Source: Billgrantia endophytica (lineage in GTDB: Bacteria > Pseudomonadota > Gammaproteobacteria > Pseudomonadales > Halomonadaceae). From it: a stretch of 64,000 bases of DNA. The notes under the pieces were generated by a model. The model did no database searches, was not told the DNA's origin, and worked only from the letters and a program-made list of their open reading frames with translations. The DNA lies in contig NZ_PNRF01000020.1 of NCBI RefSeq assembly GCF_002879615.1, positions 62,001 through 126,000 of the forward strand. The letters are read 5' to 3'. Positions 26,813 through 35,406 of this stretch are shown here, in pieces. The position numbers and the translations under genes are program-made. Position 1 is the first letter of the stretch; the number at the start of each line of letters is the position of its first letter.

Positions 26813-27154
26813 TTACGCCTTCTTGACGAAGTCCGACTTCAGCTTCATCGGCCCGATGCCGTCGATCTTGCAGTCGATGTCATGATCGCCTTCGACCAGG
26901 CGGATGTTCTTGACCTTGGTACCGACCTTGACCACGGAGGAAGAACCCTTGACCTTGAGATCCTTGATCACGGTGACGGTATCCCCGTCATTCAGCACGT
27001 TGCCGTTGGCATCGCGCACCGCCGTTTCCTCCGGGGCTGAGGCGGGCCCTTCTTCCTTCGACCACTCATGGCCACACTCCGGGCAGACGAACTGAATGCC
27101 GTCATCGTAGGTAAATTCGGATGCACAGGCTGGGCAGTTGGGTAACGCACTCAT
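26813..27154 (-). CDS. yjdM: YjdM/PhnA-type zinc-ribbon protein
   Basis: The 113-residue product has an N-terminal zinc ribbon (CPAC at residues 8-11 and CPEC at 24-27) and a C-terminal SH3-like barrel with [20 protein letters not shown] and [20 protein letters not shown]. This is the YjdM family, long annotated as alkylphosphonate utilisation protein PhnA although the E. coli protein is not needed for phosphonate use. It is a single gene with its own promoter region and no phn genes nearby, so the function is open. Confidence 0.9.
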   Translation of the reverse strand: MSALPNCPACASEFTYDDGIQFVCPECGHEWSKEEGPASAPEETAVRDANGNVLNDGDTVTVIKDLKVKGSSSVVKVGTKVKNIRLVEGDHDIDCKIDGIGPMKLKSDFVKKA

Positions 27155-27373
27155 GGGAGGGGTCCTTTATAAAGACGTCGTGTGACAAGAAACGAAGCCG
27201 GTCAGCCTACACCGCTTGCCCTACCGCCTCCAGTGGCGCCGCCCCGGGGAAGCTTTAGCTAGTAGAGTGCGCTACTTCAGTTGGCTAAAACGGGCATGAT
27301 TTGCCAGACTTCAAGTTGAAGTTAGCCGCAAAAACCAAGAAGTCACGCAATGTCACCATGACAAGGCACAGCC

Positions 27374-27847
27374 ATGCGCCCCATGAAGCTCGACCGAATT
27401 GACCACAAGCTGTTGGAAGCCCTGCAGTTGGATGCTCGTCTGACGACAGCCGAACTGGCCGAGCGGGTCAGCCTGTCGCCCTCCCCCTGCGCTCGGCGTA
27501 TCCGTCGTCTCGAGCACGAAGGCCTGATCACCCGCTATCGAGCCGAGCTGGACAAGGGGAAGCTCGGCCTGGATATCACCATCTTTGTACAGGTACGCCT
27601 GAGTCAACATCAGGATACCCTGGTCGAACAGTTCGAGGAGACGGTCAGAAGCATGCCGGAGGTGATCAACTGCCATACCGTTTCCGGCGCCTTCGATTAC
27701 CTGCTTCACGTCATCACCGCCGACCTGGGAAATTATGAGCAATGGGTGCGTCGCCTGCAAAAGTTGCCCATGGTCAATATCGTGGACAGCAGCTTCGCCA
27801 TACGAACCATCAAGGAAAACGGCTCCCTGCCACTACCCGGGGAATAA
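27374..27847 (+). CDS. Lrp/AsnC-family transcriptional regulator
   Basis: The 157-residue product has the family layout: an N-terminal winged helix-turn-helix (LDRIDHKLLEALQLDARLTT, then VSLSPSPCARRIRRLEHEGL) and a C-terminal RAM ligand-binding domain (about 70-145, with the FDYLLHV and VNIVDSSFAIRTIK strands). Such proteins sense amino acids and assemble as octamers. No divergent amino-acid gene sits immediately upstream, so the ligand cannot be told. The ATG at 27374 is the first in frame with a weak AAGG upstream. Confidence 0.88.
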   Translation: MRPMKLDRIDHKLLEALQLDARLTTAELAERVSLSPSPCARRIRRLEHEGLITRYRAELDKGKLGLDITIFVQVRLSQHQDTLVEQFEETVRSMPEVINCHTVSGAFDYLLHVITADLGNYEQWVRRLQKLPMVNIVDSSFAIRTIKENGSLPLPGE

Positions 27848-27966
27848 GCGGTCGTTCTTTCCACTACCTTGACGACCCGCCCGCCTTCCGCACTGGATAC
27901 CGGTAGCCGTTATTCGCGAGCATGGCATGCCATGACCTTGCTTACGAGTCACAGGGGGAATGCGTC

Positions 27967-28872
27967 ATGTCTGGGCCCATTGCGGTATTTGGCGGTACCG
28001 GTTTCCTCGGCAGCATGCTCGTTCACGAGCTGGTGGATGCTGGCCGGCCAGTCCGCATTGCCGCTCGCAAGCCATCCCTGCCCGAATGGGCTGAGCCGGG
28101 AGACAAACTGGAACTGGCCAGCGTGGATATCCGCGACGAGACCTCTGTCGTCAACGCCTTGTCGGGAGTCGCCGGGGTGGTGAATGCGGTCAGTCTGTAT
28201 GTGGAAAGTCGCGGGAAGCGCTTCGCCGACATCCATGTGGAAGCCGCTGGTCGCCTGGCTCGCCTGGCACATGGGGCAGGTATCGAACGACTGGTGCATA
28301 TCTCCGGCATCGGAGTCGATGTGCGGTCGCGCTCGGCCTATGTGCGCGCACGTGCCGAGGGCGAGTTGGCGGTCATCGCCGAATTCTCCAAAGCCGTCAT
28401 CCTGCGCCCCAGTGTCATGTTCGGTCCCGACGATGCCTTTCTGAGCGCCCTGTCGCGATTGACGCGACTACCCGTCATTCCTCTGTTTGGCCGTGGCGAG
28501 ACCCGCCTGCAGCCGGTGCATGTGCTGGATGTGGCACGAGCCATCCTGAGGCTGATGGGCAATGCGCCTCCGGAGCGGCGACTGTTCGAACTGGGTGGCC
28601 CCGATATCCTGCGCTACCGTGACATCGTCAAGCTGATAGCGGCCTATCGGGAGCGCGAACGCCCCCTGGTGCCGATCCCTTTTCCGCTGTGGCACCTGAT
28701 GGCCCTTCTGGCGTCTCCACTACCCAATCCGCCGCTGACCCGTGACCAGGTCATCATGATGGCGCAGGAGAACGTCGCCAACGAGGGTGTCGGCACGCTG
28801 CAAGACCTCGATATCCTGCCTCGCTCGCTGCGTGACAACCTGCCGATGTGCCTTGGCCCTGACCGGGATTAA
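27967..28872 (+). CDS. NAD(P)-binding epimerase-like protein (NDUFA9-type short-chain dehydrogenase)
   Basis: The 301-residue product begins with a Rossmann loop, IAVFGGTGFLGSMLVHELVD, and has the atypical SDR pattern (VHISGIGVDVRSRSAYVRAR, where the usual Tyr-x3-Lys is replaced by Y-x-x-x-R). AVILRPSVMFGPDDAFLSAL and a C-terminal substrate-lobe domain follow. This is the layout of the NDUFA9/complex-I-associated SDR group, which bind NADPH without being proven enzymes. The start at 27967 puts the glycine motif near the N-terminus. Its 3' end overlaps the converging PhoU-like gene by four bases. Confidence 0.8.
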   Translation: MSGPIAVFGGTGFLGSMLVHELVDAGRPVRIAARKPSLPEWAEPGDKLELASVDIRDETSVVNALSGVAGVVNAVSLYVESRGKRFADIHVEAAGRLARLAHGAGIERLVHISGIGVDVRSRSAYVRARAEGELAVIAEFSKAVILRPSVMFGPDDAFLSALSRLTRLPVIPLFGRGETRLQPVHVLDVARAILRLMGNAPPERRLFELGGPDILRYRDIVKLIAAYRERERPLVPIPFPLWHLMALLASPLPNPPLTRDQVIMMAQENVANEGVGTLQDLDILPRSLRDNLPMCLGPDRD

Positions 28873-29552
28873 TCCTTGGTGGCCTCATCATCCGAGTAGA
28901 AATCCAGATCCTCCAGTCGCCCAAGCACGGCAGTGGCGATATTGGCCAGGTGGGAGGCGACGCGCTTGTAGTGGCGAGCGAGCAGCGAGTAGGCCACGGC
29001 CTCGTGGAAGGCGACCTGCTGATCATCCTTGAACAGCTCCTCGATCAGGTGATCACTTTGGGCACGGATGCCTCGCGCCATGGACAGCACCTGGCGGGCC
29101 TTGACTTCATTGGAGTCACGGGTAGCGCTGACCATCATGCCGAACATACGGCTCATCTGCTCGGCCATGCCGTCCAGCGGTCCCTGGTAGCGCGGCACGT
29201 GGAAGCCCTCGCTATAGAAGCTGCCAACCTCGAAAACGTTCTTGCAGTAGTCGCCGATGCGCTCGGCGTCCTTGGCCACGCTCATCAGCGCCAGGCAGAC
29301 GGCGACGTCGTGGCCCGGGTTGACGGTAAGGTGACGCAGCACCTTGCGGCGGATCGAGCGCTCGAGATCATTGATCGCCTGGTCGCGGTCGTAGAGAGGC
29401 TGGCGAACTTCGTCGACCGGCACGGTGCTGTAGAGCACCTCATTGGCACGCGCGAACATCCACTCGCCATGCTCGAGCATGGCCGTCAGATCCTCAAATG
29501 CCTTGTCGAGGGTATTTTCCGAGGTCAGAGCGCTATAGAGCTGTCGAAACAT
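28869..29552 (-). CDS. PhoU-like (DUF47/TIGR00153) protein partnered with a Na/Pi symporter
   Basis: The 227-residue product is all helical with PhoU-type motifs: NDLERSIRRKVLRHLTVNPG (about 62-81), SVAKDAERIGDYCKNVFEVG (about 91-110) and a matching second half with HYKRVASHLANIATAVL near 193. Relatives encoded next to phosphate permeases modulate those carriers. The preceding gene, 27 bases upstream, is the Na/Pi symporter, so the pair forms an operon controlled by the Pho box at 30872. Confidence 0.85.
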   Translation of the reverse strand: MFRQLYSALTSENTLDKAFEDLTAMLEHGEWMFARANEVLYSTVPVDEVRQPLYDRDQAINDLERSIRRKVLRHLTVNPGHDVAVCLALMSVAKDAERIGDYCKNVFEVGSFYSEGFHVPRYQGPLDGMAEQMSRMFGMMVSATRDSNEVKARQVLSMARGIRAQSDHLIEELFKDDQQVAFHEAVAYSLLARHYKRVASHLANIATAVLGRLEDLDFYSDDEATKD

Positions 29553-29579
29553 GGGAAGAAAACTCCGGATACGCCGCGC

Positions 29580-30788
29580 TCAGCGCAGGCTCATGAACAG
29601 TTCGGTGGCAGTGATGCCGACGAGGGGCACCACCAGGAATACACCAATCAGGAACAGGAAGGCATAGCGTGTTCGCTTGGCCGCCAGATTGCCGTACCAA
29701 CTGGCCATTCGCAGCGGGATATGGCGCAGTGGATACCAGATGGCGGTGCCGGTCAGGTTGAAGATGACATGGAACAAGGCGACCGTCATGGCGGCGGCGA
29801 CGGGATTGGCGGTGGCAGCCAGCACGCTGGTGAAGGTGGTGCCAAGGTTGGCACCCATCATGAATGGCAATACGCGGCGAATGCGCACCACACCGGCTCC
29901 GGCCAATGGCACCATCAGGCTGCTGGTGATGGAACTCGACTGCACCAATACGGTAGAGACCAAGCCGATGCCATAGGCGCGCAGGTCGGTACGAAAGAAG
30001 TAGGTACTGAACAGGCCATCCATATGACGCAGCAGGGCGCCACGCAGGTTCTGCACCATGAAGATCAGCGCGGTGAACATCAGCAGCATACCCATCCCGG
30101 CGACCAACAGCCCCTGCGCGGCCAGGCTCGTGCCCAGGCTGCCACCCAGCCAGTTGGCGGCGTCCACCACCGGGGCGGTGATGACCTTGATCGGACTATC
30201 GGGCCTGGCCACCTCTTCAAGGCCGATCAGTTCGGCCACCCAGCCGGCCAGGAGAGTGAAAACGCCACGTCCAGTATCATGGAGCATGCCGCTGAACCAC
30301 TCGATGGGGAATACCACCGCCACGGTGAGAATATTGAAGAAGTCGTGCATCAGCGCCGCGGTGAAGGAGCGGCGGAAGTTACTCTTGATGCGCACGTTGG
30401 CCAAGGCCACGATGACTCCGGTCACCGCGGTGCCGATATTGGCGCCCATGATCGCGAACACGGCAGTGCCCAGGGTCATCTCACCGCTGGCTACCAGGGT
30501 GACGATCAGCGCCGTCGTGAAAGACGAACTCTGCACCACCATGGTGACCAGCACACCGGCGAGCAGGGCGATAAAAGGGTTTGCCCCGTAGGCGAAGGCG
30601 CGCACCAGGAAGTCACTGTCGTCGCCGAAGGTACCCAACCCGGAACCGAGCACGTTGAGTGCGGCAAGGAACAGGTAGAGGCACAAGCCGGCATAGATGC
30701 CCCGCAGCCAGGCCGGAACCTCACGTTTCTGCTCACGCGTGAGTGCCGCCTGGGTGAGGTTGGAAGTAGAGGGGTCGATTTTCGACAT
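29580..30788 (-). CDS. Na/Pi cotransporter family protein
   Basis: The 402-residue product has about nine to ten membrane helices and two copies of the Na/Pi cotransporter repeat. The first is around VTMVVQSSSFTTALIVTLVA and IMGANIGTAVTGVIVALA; the second is around VLVQSSSITSSLMVPLAGAG and MMGANLGTTFTSVLAATA. The QSSS motifs in each repeat are the transport site of the SLC34-like family. It imports (or in some bacteria releases) phosphate with sodium. The ATG at 30788 is used because the protein then starts MSKIDPSTS; a Pho box lies 84 bases upstream, so it should be induced by phosphate starvation. Confidence 0.9.
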   Translation of the reverse strand: MSKIDPSTSNLTQAALTREQKREVPAWLRGIYAGLCLYLFLAALNVLGSGLGTFGDDSDFLVRAFAYGANPFIALLAGVLVTMVVQSSSFTTALIVTLVASGEMTLGTAVFAIMGANIGTAVTGVIVALANVRIKSNFRRSFTAALMHDFFNILTVAVVFPIEWFSGMLHDTGRGVFTLLAGWVAELIGLEEVARPDSPIKVITAPVVDAANWLGGSLGTSLAAQGLLVAGMGMLLMFTALIFMVQNLRGALLRHMDGLFSTYFFRTDLRAYGIGLVSTVLVQSSSITSSLMVPLAGAGVVRIRRVLPFMMGANLGTTFTSVLAATANPVAAAMTVALFHVIFNLTGTAIWYPLRHIPLRMASWYGNLAAKRTRYAFLFLIGVFLVVPLVGITATELFMSLR

Positions 30789-30871
30789 GAAAAAGGCCGT
30801 TATGAGGATAAGCGTACTTGATGACGGGCGTGTGACACCCACGTTTCAGTCCGCGCACGGTAACCGCTGCA

Positions 30872-30890
30872 GATGACAGTTTGATGACAG
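30872..30890 (-). promoter_or_regulatory. Pho box upstream of the Na/Pi symporter
   Basis: On the minus strand the site reads CTGTCATCAAACTGTCATC: two perfect CTGTCAT half-sites separated by four bases, the PhoB-binding consensus. It lies 84 bases before the symporter start. Confidence 0.85.
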
Positions 30891-30905
30891 CCGGCAAGAC
30901 CGCTG

Positions 30906-31343
30906 CTATTCGCCGATATCTTCGTTCCACAACTCGGGGGATGCCTCGATGAAGCCGGTCATCAGCTCGATACACTCCTCTGACTGGATGATCTCCACTT
31001 CGACCCCACGCGAGCGCAACAGCTCTTCTTCCCCCATGAAGGTCCGATTCTCGCCAACCACTACCTTGGGAATGCCGTAGAGCAGGATCGCCCCGCTACA
31101 CATCGGACATGGCGAAAGCGTGGTATAGAGAACGCAGTCGCGATAGACCGACGCGGCTTGACGTCCGGCATTTTCCAGGGCGTCCATTTCGCCGTGCAAG
31201 ACCGTACTGCCCGACTGTACGCGGCGGTTATGTCCACGGCCGAGTATGCGCCCCCGGTGAACCAGAACCGAGCCGATGGGTATCCCTCCCTCCGTGAGAC
31301 CCTGCCGGGCCTCCTCCAGGGCAGCCTGCATGTACTTGTCCAT
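30906..31343 (-). CDS. Cytosine deaminase of the yeast Fcy1 type (nucleoside deaminase family)
   Basis: The 145-residue product has the zinc-deaminase motif H50-G-E52 in LHGEMDALENAG and PCPMC with C79 and C82. It also has features shared with yeast cytosine deaminase: TTLSPCPMCSGAILLYGIPK, the VVVGENRTF stretch and a C-terminus ending P-E-L-W-N-E-D-I-G-E. These make it closer to the Fcy1 group than to tRNA adenosine deaminase TadA or to bacterial CodA, which is an unrelated barrel enzyme. It would turn cytosine into uracil. The start at 31343 follows CGGAG; the longer frame to 31559 is unsupported. It is preceded by the GGDEF fragment on the opposite strand. Confidence 0.8.
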   Translation of the reverse strand: MDKYMQAALEEARQGLTEGGIPIGSVLVHRGRILGRGHNRRVQSGSTVLHGEMDALENAGRQAASVYRDCVLYTTLSPCPMCSGAILLYGIPKVVVGENRTFMGEEELLRSRGVEVEIIQSEECIELMTGFIEASPELWNEDIGE

Positions 31344-31394
31344 TGGCGATGACTCCGAATCCGCTATAGCGGAAAAATACGTGGTGACCCCGAC

Positions 31395-31586
31395 GTGACC
31401 ATAGCAAACCCCGCCCCTGCTTGCCCGCGAAAAGGGCTGACCAAAACAGGCGACCCTGACGAGAGAACCGTCGCCCGCAATGCCGACCTGGTGGCCCGTT
31501 ACGGTGGTGAGGGGTTTGCGATTATTCTGCCGGATGCCGATCTGGGGAAGGCCAGGCACAATGGCCGTAATCAGGTCGCCGCCTGA
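31395..31586 (+). pseudogene. GGDEF domain fragment (decayed diguanylate cyclase)
   Basis: The 63-residue frame contains ADLVARYGGEGFAIILPDAD, an obvious match to the active-site loop of diguanylate cyclases, where GGEEF is normal. Here the fourth position is Gly instead of Glu/Asp, which would destroy the metal site. The rest of the roughly 160-residue domain is absent on both sides. It is a remnant, not a working enzyme. Confidence 0.6.
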
Positions 31587-31607
31587 GCTGACGGCACGGG
31601 CGGGGCC

Positions 31608-32237
31608 CTATAACGCGTTCTGCCTCAACTCATCCAAGGCGTCTTTCGACAGCACCTGACGATCCGCATCCAGGATCTGCCCCCCGATGGAGGCCACCGA
31701 CTCCGTGAAGCGAATGAGGGTATCGGGGTTTCTGGCCACGCGGCGCTTGCTGATGAAGTGGACCAGTATGGAAACGCCGTTGACAATGGGCTGGTCGCCG
31801 CCCTCATGCAAAGGTGGAAGGGTGCCGGGCGGGGACGAGTTGGCGATGGTGAGTTTGTAGCCAGCTTGAGGGTCCCGGACACGATACACGCCCAGCCTGG
31901 AATCGTATTGGGCATTGTTTTCTGCCAACAGCTTGGCCAACCGGCGGTTGGTGTCCAGACCCGGCCAGTCGAGCACCACGAACATGCACTGCTGAACATC
32001 CTTGCCCGTCACCGTCTTGAACTGATGTGTCGCTGGCGTACCCGGCTGTTGGAATGGCGCTCCGGACGGCTTCTCGGGCGGATCCGATGGCGCTTCCGGC
32101 ACGCCTTCCGCCGCATCGAGCCTCGTCTTCTGGTGGGATGAGTTTCTGGAGTAACGCACGATGAAATACGCCAGGCACACCAAGGCGAAAAACAATGTCA
32201 CGCCAGCAAGCAGTAAAGAGCCGATTACCGGATCCAT
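31608..32237 (-). CDS. ZipA-like membrane-anchored protein
   Basis: The 209-residue product has an N-terminal transmembrane helix (about 6-27), a basic and proline-rich linker (about 30-75) and a C-terminal domain resembling the FtsZ-binding domain of ZipA. That domain has LTIANSSPPGTLPPL (like the NMVKPGTF strand of ZipA), VNGVSILVHFISKRR, and FTESVASIGGQILDADRQVL followed by S-K-D-A-L-D-E-L-R. Standard zipA genes are next to ligA in other gammaproteobacteria; here the neighbours are phosphate genes, so this is probably a paralogue rather than the division gene itself. It may bind FtsZ or another small protein. Confidence 0.6.
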   Translation of the reverse strand: MDPVIGSLLLAGVTLFFALVCLAYFIVRYSRNSSHQKTRLDAAEGVPEAPSDPPEKPSGAPFQQPGTPATHQFKTVTGKDVQQCMFVVLDWPGLDTNRRLAKLLAENNAQYDSRLGVYRVRDPQAGYKLTIANSSPPGTLPPLHEGGDQPIVNGVSILVHFISKRRVARNPDTLIRFTESVASIGGQILDADRQVLSKDALDELRQNAL

Positions 32238-32481
32238 TCTGGTCTAGCCTCTTGACGAATCGATAATGTCATCCGTATTCATAAACATTCATTGTGCTTC
32301 GGCTGATGATGCCAGCGCGCGTCTTCGGGAAAAGACTACCGCAGGGCCGATGGAAGCGCTAGACAACCACGTTCCACGATACCCTCTTAATCCGCGACAC
32401 ATCATGACGTCGAGCATAAAAGCCAGAAAAGCCGCTTTGAGAACAGCTCAGTGATTCAATCGACAGACAAACGACGGGCGG

Positions 32482-33024
32482 TTAGCGCCAGTGCCGGCCA
32501 TGACGTTCCCACCACGTCAGCGCAATGCTTCGATTCTCTCGATTGGTCTCCTCTGACAGCACCGTGCCTAACTGAATGTACTCCCCACCGGTCTGAGCCA
32601 GAACCGCCGGGTCCTGGGAGGCCAGTTGCAGGGCATAAAGTACAAGCATCAGTTCATGGGAACTGGTGGTGTCGATCAGGCCAAACAGCAGCGGGATGGC
32701 CGGCTCGCCAAGCTGCCCGAGCTGCTCCGCCGCGGTGTACCAGACCCGTGGATGCTCAGCCGCGCCATAGGTATCGACAAAGCGTCGGTCCGCCAATCGG
32801 CTGGCGTAGTAATGCGCCTGGTCCTCCGCCGTCACGAACAGGGGCGGCAGCCAATAGCGATCTTCCGGCGTTGCCTGTGCCTCCGCTACGGCGGGAGCCG
32901 GGGATTCCACCGGAATATCTGAAGGTAGCGACTCCAGGGGCGGCTCCGGCGAGCGCGTCGCGCAGCCACTGAGCAGCAAGGTAACCAGCAGGGCCGAGGA
33001 AAGACGCAATACTCGTGTTGTCAC
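32482..33024 (-). CDS. Lipoprotein of unknown function
   Basis: From a GTG at 33024 (AGGAG eight bases upstream) the 180-residue product starts with a lipoprotein signal, LRLSSALLVTLLLSGCATRS, with the lipobox LLSG-C. A proline-rich linker and a helical domain follow (WYTAAEQLGQLGEPAIPLLF; HELMLVLYALQLASQDPAVL) that resembles a single HEAT-like repeat. The Ala-Thr after the cysteine suggests outer-membrane sorting. It is transcribed away from phoB with the Pho box at 33148 between them, so phosphate control in both directions is possible. Function not recognised. Confidence 0.7.
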   Translation of the reverse strand: MTTRVLRLSSALLVTLLLSGCATRSPEPPLESLPSDIPVESPAPAVAEAQATPEDRYWLPPLFVTAEDQAHYYASRLADRRFVDTYGAAEHPRVWYTAAEQLGQLGEPAIPLLFGLIDTTSSHELMLVLYALQLASQDPAVLAQTGGEYIQLGTVLSEETNRENRSIALTWWERHGRHWR

Positions 33025-33147
33025 CTGGAGCACTCCTGTGAACGACGTATCTTCCAGCTTAGCGGTTATGGCGCATCTGTCCTGCTCTCTACCTGGCGCC
33101 ATGAACGACCTGGTCGTCGAGCCGGGTAAGGCTCGGGTACGATAGCA

Positions 33148-33165
33148 CTGTCATTCAACTGACAT
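33148..33165 (+). promoter_or_regulatory. Pho box upstream of phoB
   Basis: CTGTCATTCAACTGACAT has two PhoB half-sites (CTGTCAT and CTGACAT) separated by four bases. It lies 50 bases before phoB, where the consensus site for autoregulation is found in other proteobacteria. The divergent lipoprotein gene starts 124 bases to the left. Confidence 0.8.
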
Positions 33166-33215
33166 GATATCGTGCTGTTATCGTCATCGACCCGCTATAA
33201 ACCAGAGGCCCCGCA

Positions 33216-33905
33216 ATGACAGCCAAGACCGTCCTGATCGTCGATGATGAAGCGCCAATCCGCGAGATGATTGCCGTGGCACTGGAAATGGCCGACTATC
33301 GCGTGCTCGAGGCCGATAACGCGCTGACCGCCCACGCCATGATCGTCGATCACCAACCAGATCTGTTGTTGCTCGACTGGATGATGCCCGGCACCAGCGG
33401 CATCGAACTGGCGCGACGCCTCAAGCGAGAGACCGCCACCAGCGAACTGCCGATCATCCTGCTCACCGCCAAGGGCGAGGAGGACAACAAGATCCTGGGG
33501 CTCGAAGCAGGCGCCGACGACTACATCACCAAGCCCTTCTCGCCGCGGGAACTGGTGGCCCGGCTCAAGGCCGTGCTGCGACGCTCCACCCCGAAAGGCG
33601 TGGAAGACCTGGTCGAGATCGAGGGACTGCAGCTCGACCCGGTCAGTCACCGGGTCAGCGCCAATGGCAAGTCCCTGGAGATAGGCCCCACCGAGTACCG
33701 CCTGCTGCAGTTCTTCATGACCCACCAGGAGCGCGCCTATACGCGCAGCCAGTTGCTCGACCAGGTGTGGGGCGGCAATGTCTATGTCGAGGAACGTACC
33801 GTGGACGTGCATATCCGCCGCCTGCGCAAGGCGCTGGGCGATGATCATCAGCATCTGGTCCAGACAGTGCGTGGCACCGGTTACCGATTCTCCAACAAGG
33901 TCTGA
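33216..33905 (+). CDS. phoB: Phosphate response regulator PhoB
   Basis: PhoB activates phosphate-starvation genes at Pho boxes. The 229-residue product is an OmpR-type regulator. Its receiver domain (about 1-120) has the acidic pocket at D10-D11-E12, the phosphorylation site D54 in LLLLDWMMPG and the TKPFSPRELVARLKAVLRRS end. Its C-terminal winged helix has PTEYRLLQFFMTHQERAYTR, QLLDQVWGGNVYVEERTVDV and HIRRLRKAL. It is followed by phoR with a one-base gap and preceded by a Pho box. Confidence 0.96.
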   Translation: MTAKTVLIVDDEAPIREMIAVALEMADYRVLEADNALTAHAMIVDHQPDLLLLDWMMPGTSGIELARRLKRETATSELPIILLTAKGEEDNKILGLEAGADDYITKPFSPRELVARLKAVLRRSTPKGVEDLVEIEGLQLDPVSHRVSANGKSLEIGPTEYRLLQFFMTHQERAYTRSQLLDQVWGGNVYVEERTVDVHIRRLRKALGDDHQHLVQTVRGTGYRFSNKV

Positions 33906-33906
33906 C

Positions 33907-35226
33907 ATGCGTCCCTGGAGCCGCGAACTCTGGCGCCTGGGGCTATTGGCCTGTGCCGGTGGCCTGGTCGGCTGGCTGTTCTCGGCCTTCGAACTGGGCC
34001 TCGCTGCCGGCCTGGGTGTCTTCATCTTTCTTCACCTGCGCCAGCTCCGTGCCCTTCACCGCTGGCTGACACGCAGCCCCCAGGCCGAGCCACCCGCCGC
34101 CAACGGCCTCTGGGGAGAACTCTTCGACCGCCTCTATCGCTACCAGAAGGGGCAGCGCCATACCCAGGAGCGCCTTCGTACTACCCTCAAGCGCATCCAG
34201 GAGTCCTCCGAAGCCATGCGAGACAGCGTGGTAATGCTCGATGAGCACGGCGACCTGGAGTGGTGGAACGGTGCCGCCGAACGCATGCTCGGCCTGCGGA
34301 CCAGCCAGGACCGGGGTCAGCACATCACCAACCTGGTGCGGGACCCGCGCTTCGTGGCCTACTTCACTGCCCGCGACTACCGCGAACCCCTGACGCTACC
34401 CTCCCCCATCGACGAACGGATCATCCTGCAAGCCCAGATCACCCTGTACGGCAATGACGAGCGCCTGTTGATGGCGCGGGATATCACGCGCCTGCACCGG
34501 CTGGAACAGATGCGTCGCGACTTCGTCGCCAATGTCTCTCATGAGCTGAGGACACCGCTGACCGTGCTGACCGGATATCTCGAAACCTACGCCGACAACG
34601 CCGACCAGTTGCCGCCACGCCTTGCCCGTGGCCTCTCCCAGATGCAGGGACAAACCACCCGCATGCAGAATCTGGTCAATGACCTGTTGCTGCTGTCACG
34701 CCTGGAACTCGAACAGAGCGGCGACGACCATTTGCCTCTGGATATAGGGGCGCTGCTCGAGAACGTCTGCCGCGACGCCGACGCACTCTCAGCGGGCCGC
34801 CAGCAGGTGACGGTGGAGATCGCCGAGGAGCGAACGCTTCTTGGCAGCGAACAGGAAGTTCGCAGTGCCGTGTCGAACCTGGCCTTCAATGCCGTACGTT
34901 ACACCCCGGAAGGTAGCCATATCACCCTGCGCTGGAAGCGCCATGAGCACGGCGCCTGCGTGGAAGTGGAGGACGATGGGGACGGCATCGACCCGGAGCA
35001 CGTCCCGCGATTGACCGAGCGCTTCTACCGGGTCGACAAGGGCAGGAGTACCACCACCGGCGGTACCGGCCTGGGCCTGGCCATCGTCAAGCATGTGCTG
35101 CTGCGCCATGACGCTCGTCTTGAGATCGATACCCGCCCCGGCCATGGCGCGCTGTTCCGCTGCGTGTTTCCCGCCACTCGGCTGGCCGCGGCGAATGAGC
35201 AGGGCTCCCGGGTACGGCGGGCCTGA
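33907..35226 (+). CDS. phoR: Phosphate sensor histidine kinase PhoR
   Basis: PhoR phosphorylates PhoB when phosphate is low, under control of Pst and PhoU. The 439-residue product has two close N-terminal membrane helices (about 10-45) with hardly any periplasmic loop, as in E. coli. A PAS domain follows (about 95-195; SVVMLDEHGDLEWWNGAAER). The H-box FVANVSHELRTPLTVLTGY has H212. The ATPase has the N box NLAFNAVRYTPEG and the glycine boxes DDGDGIDPEH and GGTGLGLAIVKHVL. The ATG at 33907, one base after the phoB stop, replaces a longer frame that overlaps phoB. Confidence 0.96.
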   Translation: MRPWSRELWRLGLLACAGGLVGWLFSAFELGLAAGLGVFIFLHLRQLRALHRWLTRSPQAEPPAANGLWGELFDRLYRYQKGQRHTQERLRTTLKRIQESSEAMRDSVVMLDEHGDLEWWNGAAERMLGLRTSQDRGQHITNLVRDPRFVAYFTARDYREPLTLPSPIDERIILQAQITLYGNDERLLMARDITRLHRLEQMRRDFVANVSHELRTPLTVLTGYLETYADNADQLPPRLARGLSQMQGQTTRMQNLVNDLLLLSRLELEQSGDDHLPLDIGALLENVCRDADALSAGRQQVTVEIAEERTLLGSEQEVRSAVSNLAFNAVRYTPEGSHITLRWKRHEHGACVEVEDDGDGIDPEHVPRLTERFYRVDKGRSTTTGGTGLGLAIVKHVLLRHDARLEIDTRPGHGALFRCVFPATRLAAANEQGSRVRRA

Positions 35227-35406
35227 TCAATCGTCAAAGCGAGGGGCTGAGCCAGCGCCGCAAAGGTGTCGGCAGGTTTTCCGTTCCCATGGCCAAAATA
35301 GCGCCGCACAAGCCCGGCATGGGAAAGTTCGTATTCTCGACTAGGTTAGGGGAGGAACGACATCAGGGCCAAAAGCCCATCGAACGCTTGAAAGAGGAAT
35401 AACAAG

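Noticed and set aside
28950..30821. 623-residue plus-strand open frame opposite the PhoU-like and Na/Pi genes
   Set aside because: Shadow of two confident minus-strand genes; low-complexity His/Gly/Gln composition.
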